Part shown: positions 1 to 12,054 of the stretch, piece by piece
How the letters are laid out: every line of letters begins with the position of its first letter
How positions within the stretch are numbered: position 1 is the stretch's first letter
Source of the DNA: Amorphophallus konjac
Lineage: Eukaryota > Streptophyta > Magnoliopsida > Alismatales > Araceae
DNA length: 64,000 nt
NCBI GenBank assembly: GCA_022559845.1
Contig: CM040125.1
Span: 330,591,829 to 330,655,828, forward strand
Direction of reading: 5' to 3'
Program-made: the position numbers and the translations under genes
The notes under the pieces: model-generated
What the model was told of the DNA's origin: nothing
The model's database searches: none
The model's input: only the letters and a program-made list of their open reading frames with translations

Positions 1-1138
1 TCAAGGGCCCGTCAAAGAAGTACTGAATCCACTGCCCTACCCGGATCCGCAGCTTGCTGCCCTTCTCTCGGGGATGATAACCTTTGGAGGACCCTCTACT
101 GTACGCCAGACAAATGGAGCGATATGCCTTCATCAGGTACCGGTATGAGAAGCCAATGGAATATCTGCCTTCACCATCAGAGCTATCCTTCTCAGAATCT
201 GCCAAGCAGACTTCTTCATAAGGCTCACCGTCAATAGGCAGTCCGGAAAGCTGTGACAGACTCCAGAGGTCAAGAGATGTCTCACCCTCTGCTGTATAGA
301 ATATGTTGAATAAGGGGCAGAAGACCTCGAACATCCCACAGCATAACCCTCGGGATATAGGATACCGAAATCGGGAAGCAAAAACACTATGATATACCCC
401 GGCCCTGATCAGCAGAGGGGCATATTCCTTCAGAACAAACTCAGTAAATTCCACGGCTCCTGCTCGAAATAGGTGGGCGTCAGTGATCTTGGTATCCCCA
501 AACCAACCAGCGGCCAAATGATACTTGAACTGAATGGCCGAACAATTCAGCACAAAAGGCTCTTCGCGGTACCCCCACTTCACTGGCGCCAGGAAGAGAC
601 CATAGCCGGGCTTCTCCCTATTGACTCGGCCACTGGCATTATCCCACCGAGCAGGTGTGAACTCCGGGGCCCGGGTGAACATTTTCTTTTCCGGCTCCAG
701 CTCCGATATGCCAAGGACTGCATCCCAGTCACGCTTCTCCCCGGGAAGATATATAGCCTTTCCGCGATATACTGAATCTTTCAGGCTGTCTCTCTCAACC
801 AGAATTGCGGCTTCAACTGTACGAGCTATTCGGTAGTTCCGCATTCCACCCACGGTGAAGGTCCGGATAAACGGCAGCAAGTGTTTGTCCTTCGGGAAAT
901 CCGGGCGATAATCAGTGCCCCGTCTGAAACATGTTTCCATTGCAGTGGAGTATACCCGGGATGTTGACACCGTATCGGTATCAGAATCGGATGATTCATC
1001 AACGGAAGCGATCTTGTCGTATCCGAAGTCTAAGCTGTGCATGTTCAGCCAGTTTACTGTGGCCCGTGATATATCTGGTTGGGCTGACGAACTTGTTCCG
1101 ACGGCTCCAAAAGATGTAGCAGCAGAGCCGGAAGCCAT
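1..1138 (-). CDS. PMD-type protein, antisense ORF of element A, C-terminus off the window
   Basis: An uninterrupted frame of 379 codons starts at the ATG at 1136-1138 and runs to the left edge without a stop. Residues ~232-305 fit the plant mobile domain pattern: a segment containing PLLIRAGVYHSVFASR, then a Phe/Cys-rich stretch and DLWSLSQLSGLPIDGEP, the usual 'L..LxGLPIDGxP' signature. PMD proteins occur as host genes (MAIN/MAIL) and as passengers of gypsy and Mutator-like elements; their biochemical role is unclear. The ORF is antisense to the polypurine tract and LTR of element A at 1884-4967, which is the position of antisense extra ORFs known from Tat elements. No stop or frameshift is visible, unlike the other coding regions here. 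That it is a PMD relative is inferred from motifs; whether it is expressed is unknown. Confidence 0.7.
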   Translation of the reverse strand, partial: MASGSAATSFGAVGTSSSAQPDISRATVNWLNMHSLDFGYDKIASVDESSDSDTDTVSTSRVYSTAMETCFRRGTDYRPDFPKDKHLLPFIRTFTVGGMRNYRIARTVEAAILVERDSLKDSVYRGKAIYLPGEKRDWDAVLGISELEPEKKMFTRAPEFTPARWDNASGRVNREKPGYGLFLAPVKWGYREEPFVLNCSAIQFKYHLAAGWFGDTKITDAHLFRAGAVEFTEFVLKEYAPLLIRAGVYHSVFASRFRYPISRGLCCGMFEVFCPLFNIFYTAEGETSLDLWSLSQLSGLPIDGEPYEEVCLADSEKDSSDGEGRYSIGFSYRYLMKAYRSICLAYSRGSSKGYHPREKGSKLRIRVGQWIQYFFDGPL

Positions 1139-1883
1139 TGCAGTGTCTGCAGTCGAAGAAGAAATGTGAATTAAAAGTCCTAAAATAAAAGTCAGTCTTA
1201 TAAATATTGTAACATGAGACCCTATGAAAATTTCGGCAGCATCTCCCCTTATTCGGGGTCTGCCCAAAAAGAATAGGGAGTCACCAACCAAGAGGGGGTG
1301 ATCCCGGAAGCAAAAGGGATTAAATCCCAAAAAAACGTCATACCCGAGACGGGAAGAACTCGCGGCCACCGCCGAGAGGATGAAAACGGCTAGCGCCGAA
1401 GAAAAGAAATGGAGAGAAGAGAAGCTGAAGAAAGAGAAAGGAAGGGTGAGAATGAGAAGAGAAAGGGCCTCGGCGCCCTAAATAGGGGCCCGAGCGACTA
1501 GGGTCTCAGCGCGGTGAAACGCGCGCCGAGAACCCCCCAGGCCGAGAGCCCCCTTGGGCCAAAAGGGCGCGCCGAGATCCCCAGGCCGAGAGCCCCCTTT
1601 GGCCAAGCGCACCGGGAAGCTATGCGCGCCGAGAAGCTCCGCGCCGGGAGGTCTTCGTGCGCCGAGAAGCCCCTGGCCCCGTGCCGAGAAGCTCCAAAAT
1701 GCTGAAAATAAAGAAGATATGAAGATGGAAAAAAGTGAAAATGAAGAATACGTGTGAGGAATATCGTTGCAACGAGATGATCAGGTCTGAGAACCGGATT
1801 GAAGAGAAATTGAGGAAGATGCCCTCGAATAATGAACGTCACCTGCAGGCCCCGTGCCGCCCATTCTGCGCTTACGCCGCCCG
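1139..1883 (-). promoter_or_regulatory. leader and possible antisense promoter of the PMD-type ORF of element A
   Basis: No gene. Read on the minus strand it has a TATA-like TATTTAG at 1479-1485, a pyrimidine-rich leader (about 1380-1470), the motif GGTTGGTGACTCCC (about 1279-1292), then GGGGAGATGCTGCCGAAATTT (about 1229-1249) before the ATG. The last motif recurs on the plus strand at about 45610-45627 inside the LTR of element C. Two copies of a ~25-bp motif (gccgagagc...ttggccaa type) lie at 1541-1562 and 1585-1606 and recur at 3918-3983. Promoter function is inferred. Confidence 0.4.
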
Positions 1884-1898
1884 CAGGTGGGGGGCATT
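1884..1898 (+). other. polypurine tract of element A
   Basis: The G-rich stretch ending GGGGGGCATT lies directly before the LTR start TGTTGACACC at 1899. The same GGGGGGCATT followed by TGTGGAC marks the 3' LTR of element B (31172 on the minus strand), so the boundary is supported by two elements. The polypurine tract primes plus-strand DNA synthesis. Confidence 0.7.
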
Positions 1899-4800
1899 TG
1901 TTGACACCTTGAAAATGAACAAGGGTGAAAGCACAATTGAAAAGAGGATCAGACCAACAGTGAAAGACCAATGATGAAGCCCGTCAACCATTTACCCGGA
2001 TGAAGCCTCTGTCGGCCAAGCTGATGCCCGGTGCCGATATCATTCAGACGGCCACACTGATAAAGCAGCAGTCACTCGACTGATGGGACCTCCTAGCACA
2101 CTTTAATGAGAGCTGTACTACTGCCTCATACAAGAATCCACAGATGACATGTCAGGGTAAGTCAGATGTCGGTTTATTGACAGATGTGATATGAGATAAA
2201 GATGAAGCCGGTACCTGCAGATGAAGATTGTAAAGGCTTTTGCAAAGTCAGATCAATGAAGAAGAATTGTCTCCACAGATTATACGCCCGGCTGAGGTCT
2301 TCCCAGACTAAGGCTGGTGTCCGATCTCGTCACCATTCAGGTGACGATATCAATAAAATGATACCCGGTTTTGTCATCATTCAGATGGCAATACTGATGA
2401 AACCCCTGTCTACGGACTGATGAAAACATATCAATGATATCAATGGAAGCTGTGTCACCAATGGAGGGCCCTTTTGGGTGATGATGCAAGTGGGCCTGTG
2501 AAAGTGGCTAAAGACCCAAGTGGGCCTGTGTGAAGGTGGCGCCGAGAGGTTGAATGCCTGCGCGCCGGGAAGCCCCAGCTGAGGCGCACCGTGATGAGGC
2601 CTGCCGAGAAGGGGGGGAGATAGATATAAAACCCCTTCCCTTCGATAAAAAAAGACAGAAGGGGGATCGAGAGGATAGCCAGAAACCAAAGGAAAAAGAG
2701 AGCCCCAAGAAAAGTGACTCGAAGAAGCGAAGAGATATCTGAGAAGAAAGGAGGAAGGAGAAGCTCCAGGTGGGCTGCTCCAGGGAGGGAGAGGAGTCAA
2801 TGCTCCGCCCTCCCCCATACTTTCTTTTCTTTTCTTTGATGTAATCTAGTGAGTCTTTTCTCGATTTATCAAATGTAGCCGGAGAGTTCCGATCTTGATT
2901 TCCACCTCTCTGCTTTGCATTTCTCTTTTACGATCTGTGTAAGTCTTCGATACAATGCAATGAAGTATCAACATGGCCCATTTGGGCATCGATTGATTGA
3001 GATATCTGCTCTCCGTCTCTCTCCATGTACATAGTTCTCGGCTGAAAAGCCCAGTAGCCTAGACTCTTCGAGTTTCAGAGCCGATTGAATGAATCTGTTC
3101 TTCGAGGAGGGATGAAGATAGGACCCCTACCCCTATCTAATGGGTTATTGGGTTCCACTTTCTTCTCTCCTCCTGTCTCAATGGCAGATCCTCCGCATAT
3201 AGTCCGAGTTTTCTCTTGAGCCCTTGTGCTGTTCAGGAACCAGAGACATCAATCTCTTGGTTCCCTGAACTGCTGGCTGTACAAAGATATGTCTGCTCTG
3301 CAGGTTAATGCCATCCCGCGAGATTCTAACAAGCGATGGCCTCAGTCTCTCGACCCTCCATTCTAACCCTTGAATGATTAGGGTCTGGAGTTTCGGCGCT
3401 AAGAGTTCCTCCGTCGCCGATTTTTCGATGCAGTTGGGCTCGTCTAGGGGATCAGAGACAGTCATCTCTTGATCCCCCAGACGGCCTGCAACAAACAGAT
3501 GAAACCCTTCACAGGATATAGACGATGGTCTCTTTTCCCCTACTGATTCGGCCTTCCAATTCCCTTGGCATCCTTCAAACAGAGCTATCCACGAAACCCC
3601 CTCCTGCACTCCACATTCGGTCTCGATCCGAGCCAGAAAACTCAGAAAATTCCCGAACAGAGTACCGTAATCAAGCCCTGAAACCCTTAACCCTTTCACC
3701 TTCCCGGCGTGCTAATTTCCACGCCGAGAGCTACGCCGCCGAGAGGCCTCCCTCTTTTTTCCCCTTCAGCAAAACGACAAACCCCCCGGTTAAACCCATG
3801 TTCCTTCACAGCCTTCCCGGCCTGTGGCCTCCCGACGCCAGGTTCCCGGCGCGGCGAGGAGCGCGCCGAGAAGCCTCACGCCGGGAGCTTCCCCCCTTTT
3901 TTTTGCCATTAAAGCCATGCCGAGAGCTCTCCCTTTGGCCAATAGAAACCCACGCCGAGACCCTCCTTCTTTGGCCAATGAAACCTAGTCTGAGGCCCTC
4001 CTCTGCACTGTCATCCTTCAATCCTTTAGTCTCTCTACACACCTGTCTAGGGGATGTTCGGAGACCATCATATGTGCCCTGAGAAGATACAGTAATGGGG
4101 AAGACCTCCCCTACAGCCCTCATTTCCGATCCGGATTTCACTGCTACCTTACGAACTCAAAGTGCCATGTTATTATATGCGTTCTGATGGGTTCCAAGGG
4201 AATATTAACTAATGAGATAGACGCAAGTAACATCCCCGGGCCCGGTGCCCTTCTTATCTGGTCGTCATCCCGGCATCCTGTGGATGATGACCTATTCTCT
4301 CTTGGCATAATCCAAGTTGAGGGGACATGCTGCCGAAATTCATACATACCCCACCGAGTAAATGTGATATTCTCTCCCAGCCCCGCCGGCCCACGGAGTT
4401 ATGTCCTTGCACGCTCTCCGATGGTCCCTCGAAGGGGGATATAGATGCGGCACCGCACTCACATGGGACGTGCCATGTCGCGCCGGTCCCTATTCAGACT
4501 CCGGGTCTATTATACCCGATCTTTTACGGATCCTACCCTGTCGCTGCATGGGTGGTTTCCTATTCCCACTTGGCATAGTCCAAAATGGCAGGGATATGCC
4601 ATCGGATTCGTCCCGTACTTAATAACCTCCCTACTTTGTCTAGTCCATTTAGCATTCTGCAAATAAATCAACCCCGTCTCTTCTGAGCCTTATCTTCACC
4701 ACTACTTTCCTCCTATTTTGGCGTTTAATCAAGGGTTGTCCTTCCTTGGAAGGGCGTAATTAACGTCATAGCCTTTATGGTATGACGGACTTCTGGTCCC

Positions 4801-4967
4801 GACTCGGACTTCACAATCGACTGACCAAGTCAGATCGAGCGCACAATAAAATCGTCACACACGTGACTGGCACGTCTAATAAATCAATAAATCAAAAATC
4901 CAAATAAAAAAAATAAAAAAATATAAATAAATAATACAACGAAATGAGATAAGATCCACGTTCCACA
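1899..4967 (+). mobile_element. 3' LTR of a Tat-like element (element A); right end uncertain
   Basis: It starts TGTTGACACC right after a polypurine tract. A TATA box lies 726 bp in, followed by a purine-rich R region and long U5-like sequence. From about 4180 to 4880 it resembles, in the same orientation, the terminal part of the LTR of C (about 48400-49400), including a block ending GTGACTGGCACG near 4865-4877 (compare 49354-49365). The right end is not certain: TTCCACA at 4961-4967 or GCAACA at 4977-4982 both end in CA. No coding sequence is supported. The frames open here reflect GC-rich repeats such as the GCCGAGAGC motifs at 3715-3990. Confidence 0.55.
2625..2631 (+). promoter_or_regulatory. 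TATA box of the LTR of element A
   Basis: TATAAAA in a GC-rich setting, 726 bp from the LTR start. The C LTR has TATAAAA at 44638-44644, 791 bp from its start, so the spacing is conserved. A purine-rich transcribed leader follows in both. Confidence 0.6.
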
Positions 4968-5189
4968 TCGGTCCAAGCAACATGTTGAAGAAGAAGAGAA
5001 AAATGTAAATCTTATGTAATAGCACTTAGAAAGATAAGGCCCATGATGGCTCATTAAATGTAACAATGATTTTCTGAATGAAATAAAAGAATCTTTCCTT
5101 ATTTGAGCCAAAGCAACGGGTTATATAATTTTTGTCTTCCAATTTAATGTGATTCTATCTGATAAAACTGAGCCTCGTGTTCTCTGTTC

Positions 5190-5640
5190 TGAGAAGCGCC
5201 TCTAGGCATGGCGTCAATTCCCTAACCGGCGCCTTAGAGCATGTCGTCAATTTCCATTAATCAATTTTCTTAAAAATGAATAAAACCATGATTGACGCTC
5301 ATCCAAATAGGCGTCTATTAATTGGCACCCTAAGGTAAGGCGTTAATCTCTTTAAATTCCTTCAATTATTTTCAAAATAATTCCTCAATAACGTCTTCAT
5401 CCATGTCGTCCCTTAAACATGCGACGCCTACGTAGACTGTCGTCAATTCCAAATGGTAATCATGACGACAATCACATCAATCAATCTCCCATTAATACAT
5501 CTGACGACAGTTATGAGTTCCCATGCAAAGTAAAATGACACCTAAATTTGGGTCATCAAATCATAAGACCACGCCTTGACAAAGACCGTCAATTAATAGA
5601 GCGACGACATCCATCCGGGCGTCATTTATTTTCGAACGTT
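5190..5640. repeat. cluster of short inverted repeats of the ACGCC/GGCGT and ACGAC/GTCGT type
   Basis: AT-rich DNA upstream of the PMD gene punctuated by short GC arms facing each other: gcgcc...ggcgt, gacgctc...ggcgtc, gacgcc...gtcgtc and similar, often followed by caatt or taatt. No gene lies between 4968 and 5775. The same repeat grammar appears at 6285-6700, 20516-20775 and in the LTR of element E. Function unknown. Confidence 0.6.
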
Positions 5641-6284
5641 AAGCCCTATTTCCCTCTTCTCTTCTCCTCCCTTCGTCTACTTTCCCTCTTCTCTCTCTTT
5701 CTGCAACCGAACCCTAACCAAGCCCCACTCTCCATCTCCCATTTCCATCTCTCCATTCTCTCTCTGCTCGAACCCATGGCTGGCGGTGCACACAAACGGC
5801 AGAGGGTGACCGCCCCCGATGTGGTGGACCTTGGCGACGATGAGCATGCCGAAGAGGAGGCTCCCACGGCGGTTGATGAGGAAATCCCGGTGGCGGCTGA
5901 AGAAGCTCCGGCGGTGGAGCACGGTGGAGGAGAAGAAGCGGCCAACGAAGAGGAAGGGGAAGATGATGACGGGAGCGAGGGAGAAGAAGATGATGATGAG
6001 GATGAAGAGGATGACGAAGGAGATGAAGACGGTGATGAAGAAGAAGAAGAAGAAGAAGAAGAAGGAGGTGAAGAAGAACCATCGGCGGTGGCGGTGACAA
6101 CCCCTCGGCCTCGCCACATCCGGTAGCCCCGGCCACCACAGCCACCACGGCAACCCCTCCGTGGAGGGTTACTAACACCCGAACGGAGCAAGGTAGGTGC
6201 CCCAACCCTTCATTTCATTTAATTTTTTTTTTTATTATCAATTTTCCATAGTCCTCGGTGAAGGGAGAAATGTCGAACCAGTGA

Positions 6285-6700
6285 CACAGTAAAATGACGC
6301 CCCGGTGGGTGCCGTCAATTGAAACATGGACCCACCCTGGGTCGTCAATTTAAAATGTTTTTAATTTTTGAAAATGATGAATCATGAAACCACGCCCTGC
6401 AACATGTCGTCATTTTAAAATGTCTTGTTTATTTATCATTTGCTGGTAATTTCCATGCCATTCCTTTTTATTTTTGATATATGCCTCTGCTTTATTTTTA
6501 TTTCGCATGCTGTTATATTTTTAAAGACCCCAGAAAACAATGCCCCCCACCGGGGCGTTAATTCATTAAACAACGACCAAGGGGTGGTCGTCAATTAAAT
6601 TTTTCACAATTATGGCATTAGGACAGAAAATCACCTCCAAAACAGTGCCCCCCACAGGGGCGTCACTTAAACAAATAACGACCCAGGGTTGGTCGTCAAT
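6285..6700. repeat. short inverted repeats inside intron 1 of the PMD gene
   Basis: The 589-bp intron 1 (6193-6781) holds at least five arm pairs in an AT-rich background: gacgccccggtgggtgccgtc, gcccccc...ggggcgt near 6540 and 6650, and acgacc...ggtcgt near 6574 and 6678. Most end in CGTCAATT or CGTTAATT. They are of the same type as those at 5190-5640. Confidence 0.6.
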
Positions 6701-8730
6701 TCAAACAGAAGGCAAATCGAAACAGCATATGAATATCCACGTAAAAAAACTTATATCAAAATGTTCTTTTGTTATTTACAGGGGTTGATGCGGACTCGGA
6801 TCTCCTGGGTCCAGGTTCGAGTTGCCTACTATGGGCTCCCAGATTTTCAGAGGGCTAAGGTAGATGCCATGGGGTTCGGACCATTCCTTAGCATAGAGCC
6901 TATGAGACCCGACCTACCCTTGATCCAGGTGCTTAGGGAGAGATGGGATAGGACTAGCCAGGCATTCTTGATGCCATGGGGTCACATGGTTCCCAGTTTG
7001 GAGGATGTCGCTAGGATCACCAGGCTGAGGGTGGACGGCGAGGCAGTGAGCGGGATCACCCTACCTGACTATATCGAGTTGACACAGAGGCTACTAGGGT
7101 TAGAGACAGTCTACGAGATGTCGAGTGAGTGTAGGACCATCTACCGCACCGACCTTACCATTGCTATGGGGTTGGGTAATTCTAGGCAGACGTCGAGGGA
7201 GTCTCTAGAGGAGTTCTCGCAGAGGCTGATTGGGGGAGCTAGGGCCATCTATTGCCAGGACCCAGCTGAGAGAGAGAGAGCAGATCGAGATTTGGGGAGA
7301 TTCTTATTCCTAATGCTCGGGTGGTTGCTGCTCGGCACGAAGGGCGACATCATCAACTGCCGATTCTTAGGGATCCTCGAGGACTTGGAGAGCGTCGGTA
7401 GATACGCTTGGGGTGCCACACTTCTGGCGCACTTGATGGATGACCTGTCTACGGGGATAGGTCGAGAGACGACTGTCAGCAGCTTCTCACCTTTTCTTCA
7501 GGTATGCATTTTCTTTTTCTTTTCTTTTCTTTTTTTCTTTTTATTTTTAAATGCATATGAATGCTTTACTAATGCGATGGATAGATGCAGGTGTGGAGCC
7601 ACCTATACATGCCGATGGGGCGTGCCGACCCTCGACTCGGAGATGAGGGATCCTTCTCTCTAGCACGGCGTTGGCTACCGGTCGTGACAGGAGCGCCACT
7701 CGCCTACGAGTTGGGAGTTTTACGACGGGAGTTCCGCGACTACCCTGCCTCATTGGTATGCATGTTTAATATGATGCAATTCCTACTTTATGAAAATATG
7801 ATGAAATGATATGATGATGCATGTGAGGTATGATGATATGCATGTTTGTGAATGCAGGTGGTGTGGAGACCCTACGAGGGGATGACCGACGAGGGCCAGC
7901 CCTGGGTCATAGCGGGTCGACCTCGCTTTGGGCATGAGCTTTGGGTTCATTGCCTGAACGAGATCGAGCCACTACGGCTTAGGCTGGTGATGAGGACCCT
8001 CGGCCTACACCAGGAGTGGGTCGAGGTGGGAGAGCCCCGGGGGATAGGCAAGAAGACACGCGGTCGCACAAAGGTGACCGGCTAGAGAGTTCGGTACCCT
8101 GACCAGTACGCCGACTGGCAGCGCGGCGGGACAGGAGTCACCTCACAAGCGGCAGACAGCTTCGAGTACCTCCGATGCTACTGGGAGTTCACACCGGCCG
8201 ACCCCAGATAAGGGTCTTAGGGGTATGTATGCATGCACATATTTTTAATTTCTTTTCTGCAAAATTATATGCCTATTATGCGACTGCTATGTGTGATGAA
8301 TGCAGGATGCACGAGACATAGCGGCGATGGACATGCAGGCCCACCTCCACAGCTTGGAGGCCCAGTTGGCTACCACGCAGGCAGACCTACAGACACTGGT
8401 GAGTGTTTAAATTATCTATATGCAATTGATTTCCAGAATTATTGATGATTAGCCACTGACAATCTGAATGAATGCAGCGTGCCCAGTAGGGAGCAGCGGT
8501 GAGAGAGACGGGAGGAGCCTCCAGCTGGAGGGGGCCTAGTGCAGAGATGGCTGCACCAGCAGAGCAGCTGGCTGGGGCTGTTGCATGTGCCGAGGCGGCA
8601 GAGCGCGACGCCACACGGGTAAGCTTAAACTCAAACTCAGAAATGCATTTGATTATTTATTATTATATGTGTTCATGAAAATTTTGTGTTTTTACAGACT
8701 GGGGAGCTCCGAGCCTCGCTCACCTGCATC

Positions 8731-10174
8731 TGTTGAGCATATCCTAGTGATTTTGATGATAACAAAACCTAGGACATTTATCTCTTACGTGCCTTGTATT
8801 TGAACAAAGTTTTATGCTCTAAACCATCAAATTTCATTCCTTTTCAACTTAGTGTTCTTGAATCCTTCCATGTGTTAAATCGAGCCTAAACAAACTTGTA
8901 ATCAACCATAACTCAAGCCCATTTCAATCATCGAACTTATGGACAGTTTTTTTTGCGGGCTAACACTTGATTTTTACAGGTTTGGAGATTGGCAGTCGAC
9001 CTCTGGACCATTGGAGGTCGACCTGAAATCACAGAACCAAAAGAAGAAGACCTGTAAAAATGGCAGTCGACCGCCAGGACCCTAGCGGTCGACCTATTTT
9101 CCAGTAGCCAAATGGCTACAGGAATGCTCCTAGCGGTCGACCGCTGGCCTCTACAGGTCGACCGCCAGCCCCGAGCTGCCCATAATTGTTGACTTTTTGT
9201 CACTTCGAGAAAAGCCATCCCTCTTGGTATTGTTTAATCCCTAAGCAACCAACCTCTCCAGAAATTATGGATCTGGTCTGGGGGAGTCCATGGACCATTC
9301 AAAGTCTATATAACATATACAAGAGGGTTAAGAAAACCCTAATGCTCAAGGTGGATCAAGGAGGTTACCAAAGGGGAAGAGAAGAGAGTTAGCACTGTAG
9401 ACGTGAACAGTGCTCCGAGAAGAGTTCTTCATCCTTCTTCCTCCATTCTCAGGAAAAGATCAAGCCATATCTGAAGGAGATCAAAGGCCATACCAAGTGG
9501 AGCTCAAGCTGCATCCAAGGAATTCTTCATCAACTAAGGGGGTGCATTAATCAAGACTTTTCTTTTGTGTTTTTCATTCTCAATCATTCTAAGCTTCAAG
9601 TGTGGTTATGTTGTATTCCTAAATAATCCATGTGTGTGTGGATCTTCACAGATCCGTGTGTGTGTGTGTAGTTAAGTTTGTTTGTCTCTGTGTGTGTGTG
9701 TGTTTGATCTTATATCTCTTTACAAGATAGTGTGTGGATCCTCACGGTTGGTGAGGGGTGGACGTAGGTTGCCGCTGTGACATCCGAACCACCTAAAAAT
9801 CACTATCTCATTGTGGTTTATTTCTTTTCCCCTATCCCACTTCTGCGCATGCTTGTGGATTTAGTTTAATTGCTATCTTTAGATCTAGATTAACTGATCA
9901 CCTTCAAATAGATCCTCGGTATATCAAAAGCTAGATTCGAACTGACAAGGTTACTCTTGCCGGATTGATAACATTTTACGTGAGTAAATCTTCGGATCAG
10001 TTAACTCCGCCTAGTACCAAGGGCTGTTGTAGTAATTGCTTTTGATAGATCTGATTTATCCTGCACTTATCTCTTAGTGTTCTCGCATAATTTTAAAATT
10101 GAGTATAACCTTGTTAAAATTGTGATTTCACCCAATTCACCCCCCTCTTGGGTGCCATTGATTGCGGGACTTCA
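8731..10174 (+). repeat. 5' LTR of element F
   Basis: 1444 bp, from TGTTGAGCAT to GGGACTTCA. About 2-3% different from the 3' LTR by eye. It carries a cluster of GGTCGACC-centred palindromes at about 8990-9175 and a TG-rich run at about 9630-9725. Confidence 0.93.
8990..9175. repeat. cluster of GGTCGACC palindromes in the LTR
   Basis: Six GTCGAC cores in about 180 bp, several extended to the 14-bp palindrome AGCGGTCGACCGCT. They are conserved in the other LTR (about 18226-18404), and two more occur at 15601-15640 near the 3' end of the interior. Confidence 0.75.
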
Positions 10175-10176
10175 AT

Positions 10177-10188
10177 TGGTATCAGAGC
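10177..10188 (+). other. primer binding site of element F
   Basis: TGGTATCAGAGC, two bases after the 5' LTR, is the standard complement of the 3' end of plant initiator methionine tRNA used by copia elements for minus-strand priming. Confidence 0.93.
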
Positions 10189-10223
10189 TAAGGCTCTATC
10201 CTTCACAGATCTAATGATCTAGA

Positions 10224-12042
10224 GTGAGATCCGGATCAATGACAAATAAGGGTATGGTGCCCGAGGGTCACTCCATCAACCGTCCTCCATTCTTTGACGG
10301 CTCAAACTACTCACACTGGAAAAATAGAATGCATGTTGGAGAGTTGTGGACAAGGGTCCTTACAAACTTGGGAATGCTGAAGAAAAATGGACACCCGAGG
10401 AAATTAAGAAATGCACTGTTAATTTCAATGCTATGCATATTATGCAATGTGCGATACACCGTAACGGATTCTCTCGTGTCTCCATGTGTAGCTCAGCTAA
10501 AGAAATGTGGGACAAACTACGGCTCATATATGAAGGGACATCCGAGGTCAAGGAACCAAAGCCAACCTTCTGGTTTGAGACTATGAGCTTTTCAAGATGA
10601 AGCCTGAAGAGACAATTTCAGAGATGTTCGCAAGACTAACTGAGATCACGAATGATCTCAAAAGTCTTGGGAAAGATTACACAAATTCTGAGCTCATAAG
10701 AAAAGTGCTAAGATCCCTCTCTCCTGCGTGGTACACCAAAGCCACCATTATTGAAGACTCCAAGAATCTCTCCACACTTACCCTCGATGAACTCATAGGG
10801 TCACTCATGATTTATGAGATAAATGTGAAGAGGATAGCTGAGGAAGATATCAAGAAGAAGAAAGTAATTGGATTGAGAGCTCATCAACCCGATGACGACT
10901 CTCCAGAAGAAGAGTCCAGTGACGGAAGCAATGAAGAATAAGAATTGGCTATGATCACTCGTCAAGTAAAAAGATTTCTGAGGAAGAAAAGAAATTACCA
11001 AGGTAACTTCAGAAAAGGGCAAAGGAAGCCCACTCAAACCAAGGGTGAGTCGAGCAAGCCGAGTGGCATCATATGCTACGAATGCAAAAAGCCCAGGCAC
11101 ATGAGGGGAGAGTGCCCAGACCTGAAGAATAAATTCAAAAAGGACAATTTCAGAAAGCCCAAAGCCATGGTTGCTACGTAGAGCGATGAAGAAGACGAAC
11201 CATCTCAGGAGGAGATACAAGAGCTCGTGGAGAGCCTGTGTCTTATGGCTAATGAGGATGACTCAACCGAGGTAAACTCGGACCATGATTTTATTTCAAA
11301 TGAACAATGGGAGTCTAAATATGAAAAATTGTAGGCCAAATATAAGAAAATCAGATCTGAAAATAAAACTCTTAAAAATAAAATTGATGAACTGTCACAT
11401 GAAGATATCTTTGTCAAGTTTGAAAAATTGGAACAAGAATGGTTTGAAGTAACTGAGGAAAGAGAAAGCTTGCTGCAAACTATTTCAGATATTGAAAGAA
11501 CCAAAGAAGAGATTTCATGCAAAATGGCTGAAGTTGAAAAAGTGTGTGAAAATCTGAAAAAGGAAGAAGAAATTCTGAAATCCATAAATTCAGAACTCGA
11601 AAGGAGAAATGGGATTTTGGGTGAAGAAGTTGCTGAACTTCGGTCCACCTTGACTTGGTTTGTTAAAGGGAAACAAAACCTGGATAACTTATTGGGGGTT
11701 AAAGTCAACTTCCAAAAGGAAGGCTTAGGGTACACACCTCAAAACAAAAAATATTTTGAGCATAAGATCACCACATTCTTTGTTCATGAAAAGGACTATA
11801 ATCATGCTTCATGTTCTAATTCTAAACCCCAACATGTTCAGCCTAAGCCACGCAAATATCAAAGAACTTTCCCACATGCCAATTGCTTTCATTGTGGTAG
11901 ATTTGGTCATGTGACTTCCAACTGCTGGTTTAGACAAAGCACACCTAAATATCATGTTCCATGGATAAAGAGAACACCCGCAAGAAGTTGGACTAACTCC
12001 TATGGACCCAAAATTATTTGGGTACCAAAAACAATTGCATAA
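10224..12042 (+). pseudogene. copia gag of element F, frameshifted
   Basis: Likely start at ATG 10239. The capsid-type N-terminus (INRPPFFDGSNYSHWKNRM) shifts frame near 10340, continues in another frame to about 10590, then 10597-10941. After a TAA it goes on to the first zinc knuckle (CYECKKPRHMRGEC, about 11080-11120; the usual PGH reads PRH). Stops near 11179 and 11332 interrupt a long Lys/Glu coiled coil (11428-11660). A second knuckle, CFHCGRFGHVTSNC, lies at 11884-11925. Gag would form the particle and bind the RNA genome. At least one frameshift and three in-frame stops rule out a functional product. Confidence 0.85.
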
Positions 12043-12054
12043 GAAATTTGTTTC

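Noticed and set aside
133..387. 84-codon minus-strand frame near the left edge
   Set aside because: It overlaps the 379-codon PMD-type frame in another phase; that longer frame has the domain signature.
4968..5190. A 3' LTR of element D expected next to the PMD gene
   Set aside because: No GGGGGGCATT-like polypurine tract or matching LTR sequence in the needed orientation could be found, so it is not annotated.
5646..6205. Long minus-strand frames opposite exon 1 of the PMD gene
   Set aside because: They mirror the GAA/GAT repeat of the acidic exon; serine- and leucine-rich translations without domain.
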